In this document: one piece after another, positions 23,770-32,023 of the stretch
Layout of the letters: every line of letters begins with the position of its first letter
How positions within the stretch are numbered: the first letter of the stretch is position 1
Source: Clostridiales bacterium
Lineage (GTDB): Bacteria; Bacillota; Clostridia; Caldicoprobacterales; UBA3941
Length of the DNA stretch: 42,300 nt
Reading direction: 5' to 3'
Assembly (NCBI GenBank): GCA_012735575.1
Contig: JAAYGY010000063.1
Span: 1 to 42,300, forward strand
The notes under the pieces: generated by a model
Databases searched by the model: none
Seen by the model: the letters and a program-made list of their open reading frames with translations, nothing else
Told to the model about the DNA's origin: nothing
Position numbers and translations under genes: made by a program

Positions 23770-25191
23770 TTATTTAAATGCCTTTTCAATTTTAAAAGCA
23801 TAGGCATTCCCGATAGGTAAATGTTTGGCAGGATATGTTGGTACTTTAATATATAACTCATTATCCCTGTAAACGGAATCCAGTTTTTCCGGATATCCTA
23901 GAAGCCTAACTACAGGATCCTGCAGATCCAGATTAGGAATATTAAGCTTTAAATCCTTCTCAGGCCAATCCAGGCATATTGCATAAAGATGTCTGTCATT
24001 CCTGGTAAACCGTACATTGTCATTATATGAGCTATATGTCCAACTATATGTCCAGGGCTTGGTACCATATATTGCTTCCCCGTTTATTTTGAGCCAATCA
24101 CCTATCTGCAGCAGGCGCTCTTCCATAATAACAGGGATGGTACCATCCGCTGCAGGACCTATGTTCAGTAACAAATTCCCGCCCTTACTAACTGTATCTA
24201 CTAACAAATGAATAAGCTCCGTTTCAGTCATATAATCTTTTAAATTCTCGTTTCTGTTATATCCAAAGGATGAACCTATACCCCGGCATTCTTCCCATTT
24301 TCTCATACCTTCTGCATCTTCATAGTCCAACTCTACACCTGGCGTTACCTCTCCATATTCTGTCGTATAATAGCCTCCATGCCGGCTCCTGGTTTCCTTC
24401 CCCCACCTGTCATTTACAACAATCTGATCCCTGACTTTTGATTCATTGAAAAGCCAGGTTAAAAACTCCTGACTGCGCCATACATGGCTAGAATGATCCC
24501 ATTCCCCATCGGTGAAAAGAAGATCAGGAGAATAGGTGTTAATTATATCCTTCATCTGCGGAATCATGTGTTTGGTAGCATATAAGCTGGGATCCTGCAA
24601 ATACAGTGGGTTATCCCACTCCATTAATGAATAATATAATCCCATTTTTAAATTTCGCTTTCTTACAGCTGCTGTTAACTCTCCAACAATATCCCTCCTG
24701 GGGCCAACATCACAGCTATTCCAATTTGGACTTTGAACACTGGGCCATAAGCAGAAACCATCATGATGCTTGCTTGTCAATACTACATAGCCAGCACCTG
24801 CTTCTTTAAAAAGCTCAGCCCAGCTGTCTGCATCAAAAAGCTCGGCTCTAAACATTGGAGCAAAATCCTTATATTCGAATTTTTCTCCATAAGTTTCTTT
24901 ATGGAATCTATAAAAATCAGAATTAGGATCCTTTATGGCATGACCATACCATTCAGCATAAGCTTTTTTAGGTCCCCACGCGGGTACAGAATACACTCCC
25001 CAGTGGATAAATATTCCAAACTTAACATTATCAAACCAGGCCGGTATCGGCCGCCTATCTATTAACTCCCATCCCTTTATTTCCCTTAATCCTTCCACTT
25101 CTACACTTTTCCTTTCCCAAATACTAGTTTCTGTCATATATTTATAGGAAAACTTAGATTTAGACTTTATCTGGCCTTTACATCTAGCCAT
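23770..25191 (-). CDS. GH29 alpha-L-fucosidase, GH29-A-like
   Basis: A 473-residue GH29 fucosidase. Barrel landmarks are KFGIFIHWGVYSVPAWG (57-73), TSKHHDGFCLWPS (139-151), nucleophile D228 in PDLLFTDGEWD, and SKGGNLLLNIGPAADG (335-350). The TDGEWD form resembles the broad-specificity GH29-A enzymes of animals and plants. A beta-sandwich tail follows. The ATG at 25191 overlaps the end of the preceding fucosidase gene by 8 bases and has no ribosome site of its own, so translation probably relies on coupling; M19 is an alternative start, also without a clear site. There is no signal peptide. Confidence 0.93.
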   Translation of the reverse strand: MARCKGQIKSKSKFSYKYMTETSIWERKSVEVEGLREIKGWELIDRRPIPAWFDNVKFGIFIHWGVYSVPAWGPKKAYAEWYGHAIKDPNSDFYRFHKETYGEKFEYKDFAPMFRAELFDADSWAELFKEAGAGYVVLTSKHHDGFCLWPSVQSPNWNSCDVGPRRDIVGELTAAVRKRNLKMGLYYSLMEWDNPLYLQDPSLYATKHMIPQMKDIINTYSPDLLFTDGEWDHSSHVWRSQEFLTWLFNESKVRDQIVVNDRWGKETRSRHGGYYTTEYGEVTPGVELDYEDAEGMRKWEECRGIGSSFGYNRNENLKDYMTETELIHLLVDTVSKGGNLLLNIGPAADGTIPVIMEERLLQIGDWLKINGEAIYGTKPWTYSWTYSSYNDNVRFTRNDRHLYAICLDWPEKDLKLNIPNLDLQDPVVRLLGYPEKLDSVYRDNELYIKVPTYPAKHLPIGNAYAFKIEKAFK

Positions 25192-26881
25192 CTATGGATG
25201 TTATGTAAGCAGATTCAAATTTTAATTCAATATCCTTAGTAGCATAAGCCGGTTCGTCAAGGGTAATTGTAAAAGGAGTAATCTCATTAGCGGGAACCGT
25301 AAATGGTCCTATTTTTTCCTTAGTCAATTGCTGGCCTGTAACAACATAAGAATCCTTACCAATCTGTACACGATATTTTTCATCAGGGTTTGCCTCTCCA
25401 TTTAGTTGTAGGTACACCTGATTATCCTTTAAGCAGCATATATAGGCAGTTTGTCTAATAACAGTCTGTCTTACATTAAAATAATTGCCTTGATCTGCAT
25501 AACTGCGCCCTAGATAAATATGTTCAGGATATATAGTCCATGTTCCATCTTCAGATGGGGTAAGGGTTTTTTCTGGCTTTATACGCAGTTCTCCAGATAG
25601 TTTAACCCTTATAACAGGAAGTATTGAATCTTTGGGCTTTTCTGGTAAGCTGATTATAAGATCGCTGCCTTCTTGTTTCCATTCCAGCTCATTGGAGTCT
25701 CCATCCTCCTGTACTTTGACTACCCTGGTCATTAATCCGGAAAGTTTTAATTCTCCTGTTTCAGGCCAATTAATAACATGGAGGAATAAGTCACGATTAT
25801 TTAATGTTATCTCACCCCAAGGTTGTCCTCCAAAGCGAGTTGCCGATGCACCTATTACTGCGTTTGGATGACGCTTAAGCCAGGCTTCTATTTCCCTCAA
25901 AACATCAGCTTCAAATTCAACTACGGAACCGTCTCCACGAGGCCCTATATTTAAAAGATAATTTCCTCCACGGGCTGTTATACTGGCTAAGCCAGTAACA
26001 AGTTCCCTTACCTTGCCTTCAAAATCATCCCGTACTTGCCAGCTTCGATAACCCCAGGTTGAATGATAGATGGAAGCAGGAGTCTGCCATGGACCATCTA
26101 AGGTTGTGTCTGGAACCTGGTTGTCTCCTAAAGTTCGAAAATCGCCTATGTTATTGAAGATTCGGCTATTTATAGCGGCTTGGGGCTGCAGCTCTCGAAC
26201 TATATTTGCAAATTTACAGCTTTGCTCCGGGGTTGGTGAAGACATATCAAACCATACCTCAACGATTGATCCATAGTTGGTCATTAGCTCACGCAGCTGT
26301 TGTTCAATTAATGGCTCCATGGACTCTGGTATGGGATTACAGTTTCTTTTATCAAAGGTATGGCCCTGACTCCAGTCAACCAGGGAAAAATAAACACCAA
26401 AACCTAATCCCTGTCTGCGGCATTCCTCTGCCAGTTCTTTTAAGGGATCCTTTTTGTAAAGAGTACTGTCCACAATATTATAATCTGTAGTAGCTGTATC
26501 AAACATGGCAAAGCCATCATGATGTTTGGAAGTAATTACAATATACTTCATTCCGGCCTCCTTGGCCAGGGAACAAATTTCTTTAGGATTGAACTTCTCG
26601 GCAGTAAAATATCTGGCTACCTGGAGATAATCTTCCTTAGGTATGTTTGCCCACATTTGAATCTGTTCACTATAACCCTCTTTTACTGGTTCATTATTCC
26701 AAACTCCACCAAACTGAGAATATATTCCCCAGTGAATAAACATACCGTATTGCAAACGCTGCCATGCAGCGATTCTTTGATCTGAACTATATCCTATCTC
26801 GCCCTTTATACCTTTAATATGGTTTTCTATTGTCTGTCCATTATTATAATTGTTCATACAAGTTGATTTATTATCAGACAT
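25184..26881 (-). CDS. GH29 alpha-L-fucosidase, long form with C-terminal beta domains
   Basis: A 565-residue GH29 enzyme. Landmarks are QYGMFIHWGIYSQFGGVWN (44-62), TSKHHDGFAMFDT (117-129), likely nucleophile D212 in VEVWFDMSSP, and ARGGNYLLNIGPRGDG (303-318). After the barrel come a beta-sandwich (about 350-450) and an extra C-terminal module (about 455-565) not present in the two other GH29 proteins of the window, perhaps glycan-binding. The three GH29 proteins differ clearly around the nucleophile, suggesting different linkages. ATG 26881 has GGAGG 8 bases upstream. No signal peptide. Confidence 0.92.
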   Translation of the reverse strand: MSDNKSTCMNNYNNGQTIENHIKGIKGEIGYSSDQRIAAWQRLQYGMFIHWGIYSQFGGVWNNEPVKEGYSEQIQMWANIPKEDYLQVARYFTAEKFNPKEICSLAKEAGMKYIVITSKHHDGFAMFDTATTDYNIVDSTLYKKDPLKELAEECRRQGLGFGVYFSLVDWSQGHTFDKRNCNPIPESMEPLIEQQLRELMTNYGSIVEVWFDMSSPTPEQSCKFANIVRELQPQAAINSRIFNNIGDFRTLGDNQVPDTTLDGPWQTPASIYHSTWGYRSWQVRDDFEGKVRELVTGLASITARGGNYLLNIGPRGDGSVVEFEADVLREIEAWLKRHPNAVIGASATRFGGQPWGEITLNNRDLFLHVINWPETGELKLSGLMTRVVKVQEDGDSNELEWKQEGSDLIISLPEKPKDSILPVIRVKLSGELRIKPEKTLTPSEDGTWTIYPEHIYLGRSYADQGNYFNVRQTVIRQTAYICCLKDNQVYLQLNGEANPDEKYRVQIGKDSYVVTGQQLTKEKIGPFTVPANEITPFTITLDEPAYATKDIELKFESAYITSIDG

Positions 26882-26988
26882 TTAGTACCTCCTTCATGCT
26901 CTACCAATCCATACATACCCTAGACTTCTTCTTTCCATGCAATGGAAGTTTTGCATATCTCAAATCTTTTTATGAAAACCAGCATACT

Positions 26989-27016
26989 CCCGGGCATTTA
27001 ATACTAAATGCCCGGG
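26989..27016 (-). other. Perfect 12-bp hairpin between GH151 and GH29 genes
   Basis: CCCGGGCATTTA (26989-27000) pairs with TAAATGCCCGGG (27005-27016) around a 4-base loop. On the minus strand the sequence after it lacks a T run. A second small hairpin (TTCCAT-GCA-ATGGAA, about 26932-26946) follows before the GH29 start. Likely an mRNA-stability or partial-attenuation element inside the operon. Confidence 0.65.
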
Positions 27017-27024
27017 AAATTTGT

Positions 27025-28998
27025 TTATTCAAATACCACCATTTGATGACCTACAATTTCAGGAACTACTACATGAACATATTTGCCATCATAGGTAAAT
27101 TGTAATTCCTCCATAGATGGTGCACAGTATACCTTGGCAGGCTCCTTATCCAACATTATCTTTAGATCAACATTATATAGTGGGATCACATCCTCTATAA
27201 TATCGATGCTCTCACATCTTCTCTCTGGTATATAGTGTAGAATATGAGCCACATATCTGTCATGTTCAGACTGATAATTCAGGCTGACCTGTGCTGTAGT
27301 AGGTGCATTAGTTACCACAAGCTTATCATCAAGGAGCAGGTCCAGGGTATTTAATACAAGCTGCTTGTATATTCTTGCACCATGTCTGTAGTACATGGAG
27401 AATATAGGATGAGCGAAATATATTACATTTTTTCTACGTGTAATGGCTGGGTATTCACTTTTCTTTTCTACTGGAGTCTGGAAATGAGAGCAAAAATGCT
27501 TGTAAGTTCGGTTGAAGTAAGGATTCCAGATATCTGCAAGAGTCTCTGTTCCTTCTTCAGGTTTTACCCATAAACCCCGATCATACATAACATATTCCGT
27601 ATCCATAATATCTTTATCTATAGCTGCTCCTGTAACTACATAATCCGGACAATATTCTGCTTCTCCTGCCAGTTCAATTCCTAGATCTTCAAGAAGGAAT
27701 TCAGTCTCATCTCTGTTCATTCCTGATTTATAGGAAACTAATATTTTGCCCCCATTATTTAAATAATCCTCAATCTTATTCTTTAATTCATCATCCAGTG
27801 TTATAACATCAGGAAGTATGATAACCTTGTATTTGTTAAAATCCATACAACCATCTATAATATCAAACTGGTAGTGAGCCTCGGTAAGCATTCGGAATAC
27901 TCCCTGGATGGAAGGATGAAGCCTTATATGGCCCTCTTCAATGGCCTCAGGAGTAAATACGGCAAGCTCAGTAACAGCAGTAACATCATCACACCAGGCC
28001 TCTTTTTCCTTAACCTGGTTAAATACACTGCCAATAAGCTTATAGGTAGCCTGATTTATAGCTCCTGATGGATGTAGTTGATCCCCTATGGAACATTTTG
28101 CACCATAGGCTAAGCTCATAAAGCATTCATATTCCAGGGATGCCTGATTTTTAAATCCACCAAAGTCTGCCCAGGATTTGTGGAATTTGCCTGTCATACC
28201 CAGGTACTCCTTACCCAAATTACGTGCAAACCTTACTGTGATGGGGAAATGGCTGTATCCCCAGCCTCCACTAGGCAGGGATTCCAGCTCTAAGTGACTA
28301 TATGTATCAATAGTCTCTCTTATAGAAGGACCTACATGACCAGCATTATAGAATATTGTACAGTCCTTATCATACTGCCTTACAAGAGCTGTCATATTCT
28401 TCTTAAAATCATTAATTACTCTCTTTGCATAAGCTTTCACATCATCTATGCTTTCTGGATCCAGACCTTCCTCCAGCATACCCTCCATGCAGTATCTGCA
28501 ATAGCAGGGGGCTTGTGAAATAATATCAAAAAACAGTCCATCTACCTGACCTTCAAACTTTTCTAATACCTCTACTGTCTGTTCTCTTACATAATCAATA
28601 TAGGGCGAATTAAAGCAAAGCTTTTTCCAGCCTGCTTGAAGAGGTCCAGCACCTTGTGGAGTGCCATCAGCGTTACGCGCCAGCCACTCTGGATGACGAT
28701 TGGCTATATATTCGTCCCAGCCTACAGTAATATATATGGGGACATTGATACCTTCTTCATGGCATGCCTCTATCTGCGCTCTCAAAAGATCAAATTTAAG
28801 CCCGGGGTGTTTAGCAGGAAACTTGGTGTCATAATAGATCATTCCATGATGACATCTGGCAAAGCAGGTAATAGAGTTTACCCCAGCTTCTTTTAAGGTT
28901 TTGGCAAATAATTTTGGATCAAAGTCCTCCCCAATCCCCATTATTTGTTCTGAAGTATGAAAGTCCAGGTGAACTTGACGGAAACGTAATTTACCCAT
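27025..28998 (-). CDS. Probable GH151 alpha-L-fucosidase (TIM barrel with trimerisation-type domain)
   Basis: A 657-residue protein beginning RFRQVHLDFHTSEQIMGIG. The N-terminal 350 residues form a (beta/alpha)8 barrel (CFARCHHGMIYYDTKF at 45-60, PIYITVGWDEY at 87-97, GLFFDI with D158 as probable nucleophile). A region like the GH42 trimerisation domain follows (about 370-570, YKVIILPDVITLDDELKNKI) and then a small beta domain. A Cys cluster PCYCRYC (C165, C167, C170) is conspicuous. This layout fits the GHL6-type barrels and family GH151, in which alpha-L-fucosidases are described; the fucosidase operon supports this. ATG follows AGGAGG. No signal peptide. Family assignment is from memory of the fold, so moderate certainty. 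Confidence 0.72.
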   Translation of the reverse strand: MGKLRFRQVHLDFHTSEQIMGIGEDFDPKLFAKTLKEAGVNSITCFARCHHGMIYYDTKFPAKHPGLKFDLLRAQIEACHEEGINVPIYITVGWDEYIANRHPEWLARNADGTPQGAGPLQAGWKKLCFNSPYIDYVREQTVEVLEKFEGQVDGLFFDIISQAPCYCRYCMEGMLEEGLDPESIDDVKAYAKRVINDFKKNMTALVRQYDKDCTIFYNAGHVGPSIRETIDTYSHLELESLPSGGWGYSHFPITVRFARNLGKEYLGMTGKFHKSWADFGGFKNQASLEYECFMSLAYGAKCSIGDQLHPSGAINQATYKLIGSVFNQVKEKEAWCDDVTAVTELAVFTPEAIEEGHIRLHPSIQGVFRMLTEAHYQFDIIDGCMDFNKYKVIILPDVITLDDELKNKIEDYLNNGGKILVSYKSGMNRDETEFLLEDLGIELAGEAEYCPDYVVTGAAIDKDIMDTEYVMYDRGLWVKPEEGTETLADIWNPYFNRTYKHFCSHFQTPVEKKSEYPAITRRKNVIYFAHPIFSMYYRHGARIYKQLVLNTLDLLLDDKLVVTNAPTTAQVSLNYQSEHDRYVAHILHYIPERRCESIDIIEDVIPLYNVDLKIMLDKEPAKVYCAPSMEELQFTYDGKYVHVVVPEIVGHQMVVFE

Positions 28999-29021
28999 TA
29001 GCCTTCCTCCTTACATTTATT

Positions 29022-29035
29022 TTAAATCGGTCCAA
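29022..29035. promoter_or_regulatory. Degenerate second LacI operator before the GH151 gene
   Basis: TTGGACCGATTTAA on the minus strand matches the palindrome TTGAACCGGTTCAA at 30118-30131 in 11 of 14 positions, keeping the central ACCG. It lies 24 bases upstream of the GH151 start codon. Roadblock or looping control by the LacI-type protein is the likely role. Confidence 0.55.
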
Positions 29036-29046
29036 TTAAAGTTAAT

Positions 29047-29071
29047 ATAATAGCCTTCTCCCAGCTATTAT
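29047..29071 (-). other. Hairpin at the 3' end of the lacI-type gene
   Basis: ATAATAGC (29047-29054) pairs with GCTATTAT (29064-29071). The stem includes the stop codon of the regulator gene and is followed by a modest AT-rich tail (TATTAACTTTAA), so it may partly terminate transcription before the GH151 gene. Confidence 0.4.
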
Positions 29072-30087
29072 GAGTTGATGGGAGAAGAAATTGAATCCCG
29101 AATCAGGAGTTTGGTTGGAACTTGTTGATGAATAGGAAAGTCTGAATAGTCGCCTTTAAGTCGTCTAAGAATTATTTGGCCTGCTAATCTTCCCATCCTA
29201 GAGGCAGGCTGTTCGATAAGAGTTAGTGTAGGCTTTATAACCTCTGATAAGGGAAATCTATCAAATCCAATGATTGATAATTCCCGAGGGATACTTATAT
29301 TTAATTCTTGAACAGCTGCTATAGCACCTAGAGTCATATAATAATTGGTTGCAAAAATGGCAGTTGGAGGCTTATAACTAAGTAACATCTTTTTAGCAGC
29401 GGAATAGCCACCATGATTGGAATAATTCCCCCATTTTATTATGTCCTCATCCACATCAATCTGGTATTTTTGCAAAGCTTTTAGATATCCCGCATATCTT
29501 TCCTTGCTGGTATATGAGTTTTTTTGTCCATTAATAATGCCAATTCTTTTGTGTCCCATTTTAATTAATTTCTCTACTGCCTGAAATGAAGCATTCATAT
29601 TGTCAACCAAAATTTTATCCGTTTCCAGAGTAGGAAAATCATCATCAATAACAACGACAGGTATGTCATCGCGCAAATAATCATTTACACTTTCAGTAAT
29701 TTCATTAGGCCATATGCTGGGAAATAAGACTAATGCATCGACAGACCGATCTCTGAGAAATTGGAGTTTATACTTTAATCTGTCTAGATCGTTCTCATAA
29801 TCGCATAAAATAATACTATAATTTTCCTTTTCTACTGTTCTCTCTAAAGCAGTTACTATTGATGTGCCAAAAATATCAGTCAAACTTACTATAACCACAC
29901 CTATGGTCATAGATCGATTGTTTTTAAGGCCTTTAGCTATTATATTTTCTTTAAAATTTAATTCCTTTATTGCTTTTTCTACCTTGATCCTATTGTGTTC
30001 TCTAAGCTTAAGCCCGTTTAAGTATCGTGAAACTGTTCCTACAGAAACACCTGCTTTTTGTGCTACATCTCGAATTGTTGGTTTCAT
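29068..30087 (-). CDS. LacI-family transcriptional repressor of the fucoside operon
   Basis: A 339-residue DNA-binding regulator. The N-terminal helix-turn-helix is typical (TIRDVAQKAGVSVGTVSRYLNG, residues 3-24) with the hinge helix after it (about 46-58, ENIIAKGLKNNRS). Residues 60-335 form a periplasmic-binding-protein-like sugar sensor. It is the first gene of the operon and should respond to L-fucose or a related sugar (inferred). Autoregulation is well supported: a perfect palindrome TTGAACCGGTTCAA lies directly downstream of its own promoter's expected start site. The ATG is preceded by GAGGAG at a rather long spacing of 11 bases. Confidence 0.92.
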   Translation of the reverse strand: MKPTIRDVAQKAGVSVGTVSRYLNGLKLREHNRIKVEKAIKELNFKENIIAKGLKNNRSMTIGVVIVSLTDIFGTSIVTALERTVEKENYSIILCDYENDLDRLKYKLQFLRDRSVDALVLFPSIWPNEITESVNDYLRDDIPVVVIDDDFPTLETDKILVDNMNASFQAVEKLIKMGHKRIGIINGQKNSYTSKERYAGYLKALQKYQIDVDEDIIKWGNYSNHGGYSAAKKMLLSYKPPTAIFATNYYMTLGAIAAVQELNISIPRELSIIGFDRFPLSEVIKPTLTLIEQPASRMGRLAGQIILRRLKGDYSDFPIHQQVPTKLLIRDSISSPINS

Positions 30088-30117
30088 AAAAGGATTGTCT
30101 CCTCTATGACATTATAA

Positions 30118-30131
30118 TTGAACCGGTTCAA
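30118..30131. promoter_or_regulatory. LacI-type operator, perfect palindrome
   Basis: TTGAACCGGTTCAA is a perfect 14-bp palindrome with the central CG typical of LacI/GalR operators. It lies at about +4 to +17 of the transcript expected from the promoter at 30142-30170, a position that would block initiation or early elongation. Confidence 0.85.
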
Positions 30132-30141
30132 CTTAATTTTT

Positions 30142-30170
30142 AGTATATCCTCTTCTATAGCCAATGTCAA
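30142..30170 (-). promoter_or_regulatory. SigA promoter of the lacI/fucoside operon
   Basis: Consensus TTGACA (30170-30165), 17-base spacer and TATACT (30147-30142, 5 of 6). It is the strongest promoter-like sequence in this part of the window and reads into the lacI-type gene. Confidence 0.8.
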
Positions 30171-30209
30171 GATTGAACTACTGGTATTAAGAACGGGAAA
30201 AAAGCCAAA

Positions 30210-30250
30210 AAATACTAGTTTACCTGGCAAAACCATGTAAACCAGTATTT
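30210..30250 (-). terminator. Second terminator upstream of the fucoside operon
   Basis: The 14-base arms at 30210-30223 and 30237-30250 pair with one position that is G-U only in the minus-strand RNA; the hairpin is followed on that strand by TTTTTTGGCTTTTTT. It lies about 110 bases beyond the terminator of the oxidoreductase gene. The stretch between (30255-30357) holds no visible gene. Confidence 0.75.
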
Positions 30251-30357
30251 ATAAAAACATTCTATTATTTTTTATTTACTACCTATTAATGCAAACTTTC
30301 TTATCAAGGGTTTAGCAGTCGCTTCCAATACCCTAAAGGTATTTATATATGGCTTGT

Positions 30358-30396
30358 AAAAATGCTTAGCCTAAGCTTGTAACCTAGGCTAAGCAT
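30358..30396 (-). terminator. Terminator of the Gfo/Idh/MocA gene
   Basis: Perfect 11-bp stem ATGCTTAGCCT (30362-30372) with AGGCTAAGCAT (30386-30396), followed on the minus strand by TTTTAC. It lies 12 bases past the stop codon. Confidence 0.8.
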
Positions 30397-30407
30397 CTCT
30401 AAAAGCT

Positions 30408-31472
30408 TTACAACACAACTTCTCTTCCCAGTCTAGCAGACTCATATATAGCGTCCATTGTTTCAGCTGTAATTATTATATTATCCACGTTAGCACGATC
30501 CTTTCTGTTGGCTACAGCGGATTTTAGGAAAGTATCGATTTCCTCATAGAACATGTTCTTAGTTTGATAGGATGGTTTTATCTCCTGCAGCATACCATTC
30601 TTTGTAGTATAGAATGTAAAGTTACCGCCATATTCTAATTTTATACCACCCTTGTCACCTAAAAACTCTATAAACATGGCTGGCTCTCCTATGTTTTGAG
30701 CCCATGCTCCATTAAAGCTTATAGTAGAACCATCAGTTCGAATTAGACCAGTAACAAACTCCTCAACATCATATACACCATCATAATCTGGCGGCCCTGC
30801 CCACATGTCCACAAAGGTATAATCCTTCAAATCCTTTACTAATTCGCTATATGTATTGCTGGATACGGATATCACCTTTTCAGGGTTTATACAATAGAAT
30901 ATGAGATCCAGGAAATGAACACCCCAGTCTATAAGCACTCCGCCCCCAGACACCTCTTTGTTGGTAAACCAACCGCCTAACCCTGGTATGGAGCGATGTT
31001 GACGGAATGAGCAGTATATATGATATACTTTTCCTAATTCTCCTGCTTCGATCATGGCTTTAATATGGTTAACCGCTGTATTGAAACGATTAACTACGCC
31101 AATATTTAAAATTTTATCGTTGCGATCAGCAGCCTCTTTCATCTTTTTAACAAGATCTGCATTAACGGCAGCGGGCTTTTCACATAAAACATGTTTACCT
31201 GCATTTAGACAGTCAATGGTTATAGGGGCGTGAGTATCGTTGGGAGTGCAGACAGATACAGCTTCTACCTCTGGGTCCTGCAAAATTTCCCTATAGTCTG
31301 TAATAATATGAGGCACTCCATACTTCTCTCCTAAAGCCTTAGCCTTTTCGGGCTTTATATCTACTACATATTTTACCTCAGCCATAGGGTTACTTGCATA
31401 AGATGGCATATGAGCATCCCTAGCTATGGTACCACACCCTATGACTGCAACTTTAACCTTTCTCATTCTCAC
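30408..31472 (-). CDS. Gfo/Idh/MocA-family NAD(P)-dependent oxidoreductase
   Basis: A 354-residue sugar or polyol dehydrogenase. It has a Rossmann domain with VIGCGTIA (10-17), VCTPNDTHAP (74-83) and the catalytic Lys in CEKP (K99), then a C-terminal alpha/beta domain with GGGVLIDWGVHFLDL. Family members oxidise myo-inositol, glucose, 1,5-anhydrofructose and others; the substrate here is not predictable. The start is GTG at 31472 or ATG at 31466, both after AGGAGG; the ATG gives the longer spacing. It stands in its own transcription unit next to the fucoside operon. An origin in fucose or rhamnose oxidation is possible but rests only on position. Confidence 0.9.
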   Translation of the reverse strand: MRMRKVKVAVIGCGTIARDAHMPSYASNPMAEVKYVVDIKPEKAKALGEKYGVPHIITDYREILQDPEVEAVSVCTPNDTHAPITIDCLNAGKHVLCEKPAAVNADLVKKMKEAADRNDKILNIGVVNRFNTAVNHIKAMIEAGELGKVYHIYCSFRQHRSIPGLGGWFTNKEVSGGGVLIDWGVHFLDLIFYCINPEKVISVSSNTYSELVKDLKDYTFVDMWAGPPDYDGVYDVEEFVTGLIRTDGSTISFNGAWAQNIGEPAMFIEFLGDKGGIKLEYGGNFTFYTTKNGMLQEIKPSYQTKNMFYEEIDTFLKSAVANRKDRANVDNIIITAETMDAIYESARLGREVVL

Positions 31473-31627
31473 AATACCTCCTAAATTCCTTATGTAATTT
31501 TTAGTGTCTAAATTATATCATACCAAATCTTTAATTAAAATACACATTGTCACAGCTGCCCACACTATATATCTATATCGATTTTATATTGCTATAATTC
31601 CCTTATTATTCTCATTCCATATTATAT

Positions 31628-31807
31628 TTAATCGGATGTTCTGGCATCCTTATCAGTTTCACTTCCACATACCCTTATCTTCATATATTCCACAATATAT
31701 TTATCCAGTTCCATGCTCAATCTTAATATTTCATTATTATCCATCTCTTTGGCAGACAAGGCTCTTTCCAGGTTCTTTCTTAATTCATTAATCTTTTTTA
31801 TGAGCAT
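31628..31807 (-). CDS. Spo0E-like aspartyl-phosphate phosphatase
   Basis: A 59-residue, two-helix protein. The pattern IKKINELRKNLERAL, then ILRLSMELDKYIVEYMK, matches the Spo0E family (xLSxELDxLIxxY). These proteins dephosphorylate Spo0A-P and so delay sporulation. ATG at 31807 has GGGGG 5 bases before it, while the ATG at 31819 has no ribosome site. The C-terminal tail (RVCGSETDKDARTSD) is not conserved in the family. Monocistronic. Confidence 0.8.
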   Translation of the reverse strand: MLIKKINELRKNLERALSAKEMDNNEILRLSMELDKYIVEYMKIRVCGSETDKDARTSD

Positions 31808-31961
31808 ATTATCCCCCATTCATGCTGGTTTTGGAAAAAGGTAGGCTATATTACTAACTTACAGGACATGAGTATCTATTTTATAAACCGTATTGTTTCC
31901 TTTAAACGGGGTATTCCCATATAATTCTATTTTTTTTACACCTTTTTTTAAAATACTGAAA

Positions 31962-31979
31962 AGCATCCTTTCGGATGCT
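31962..31979 (-). terminator. Terminator of the GNAT gene
   Basis: AGCATCC (31962-31968) with GGATGCT (31973-31979) and a TTTC loop, 45 bases past the acetyltransferase stop; TTTCAGTATTTT follows on the minus strand. Confidence 0.6.
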
Positions 31980-32023
31980 CTTTCTAATTCTCATATTTAT
32001 TTTCTTAATCAATTAACTATATA

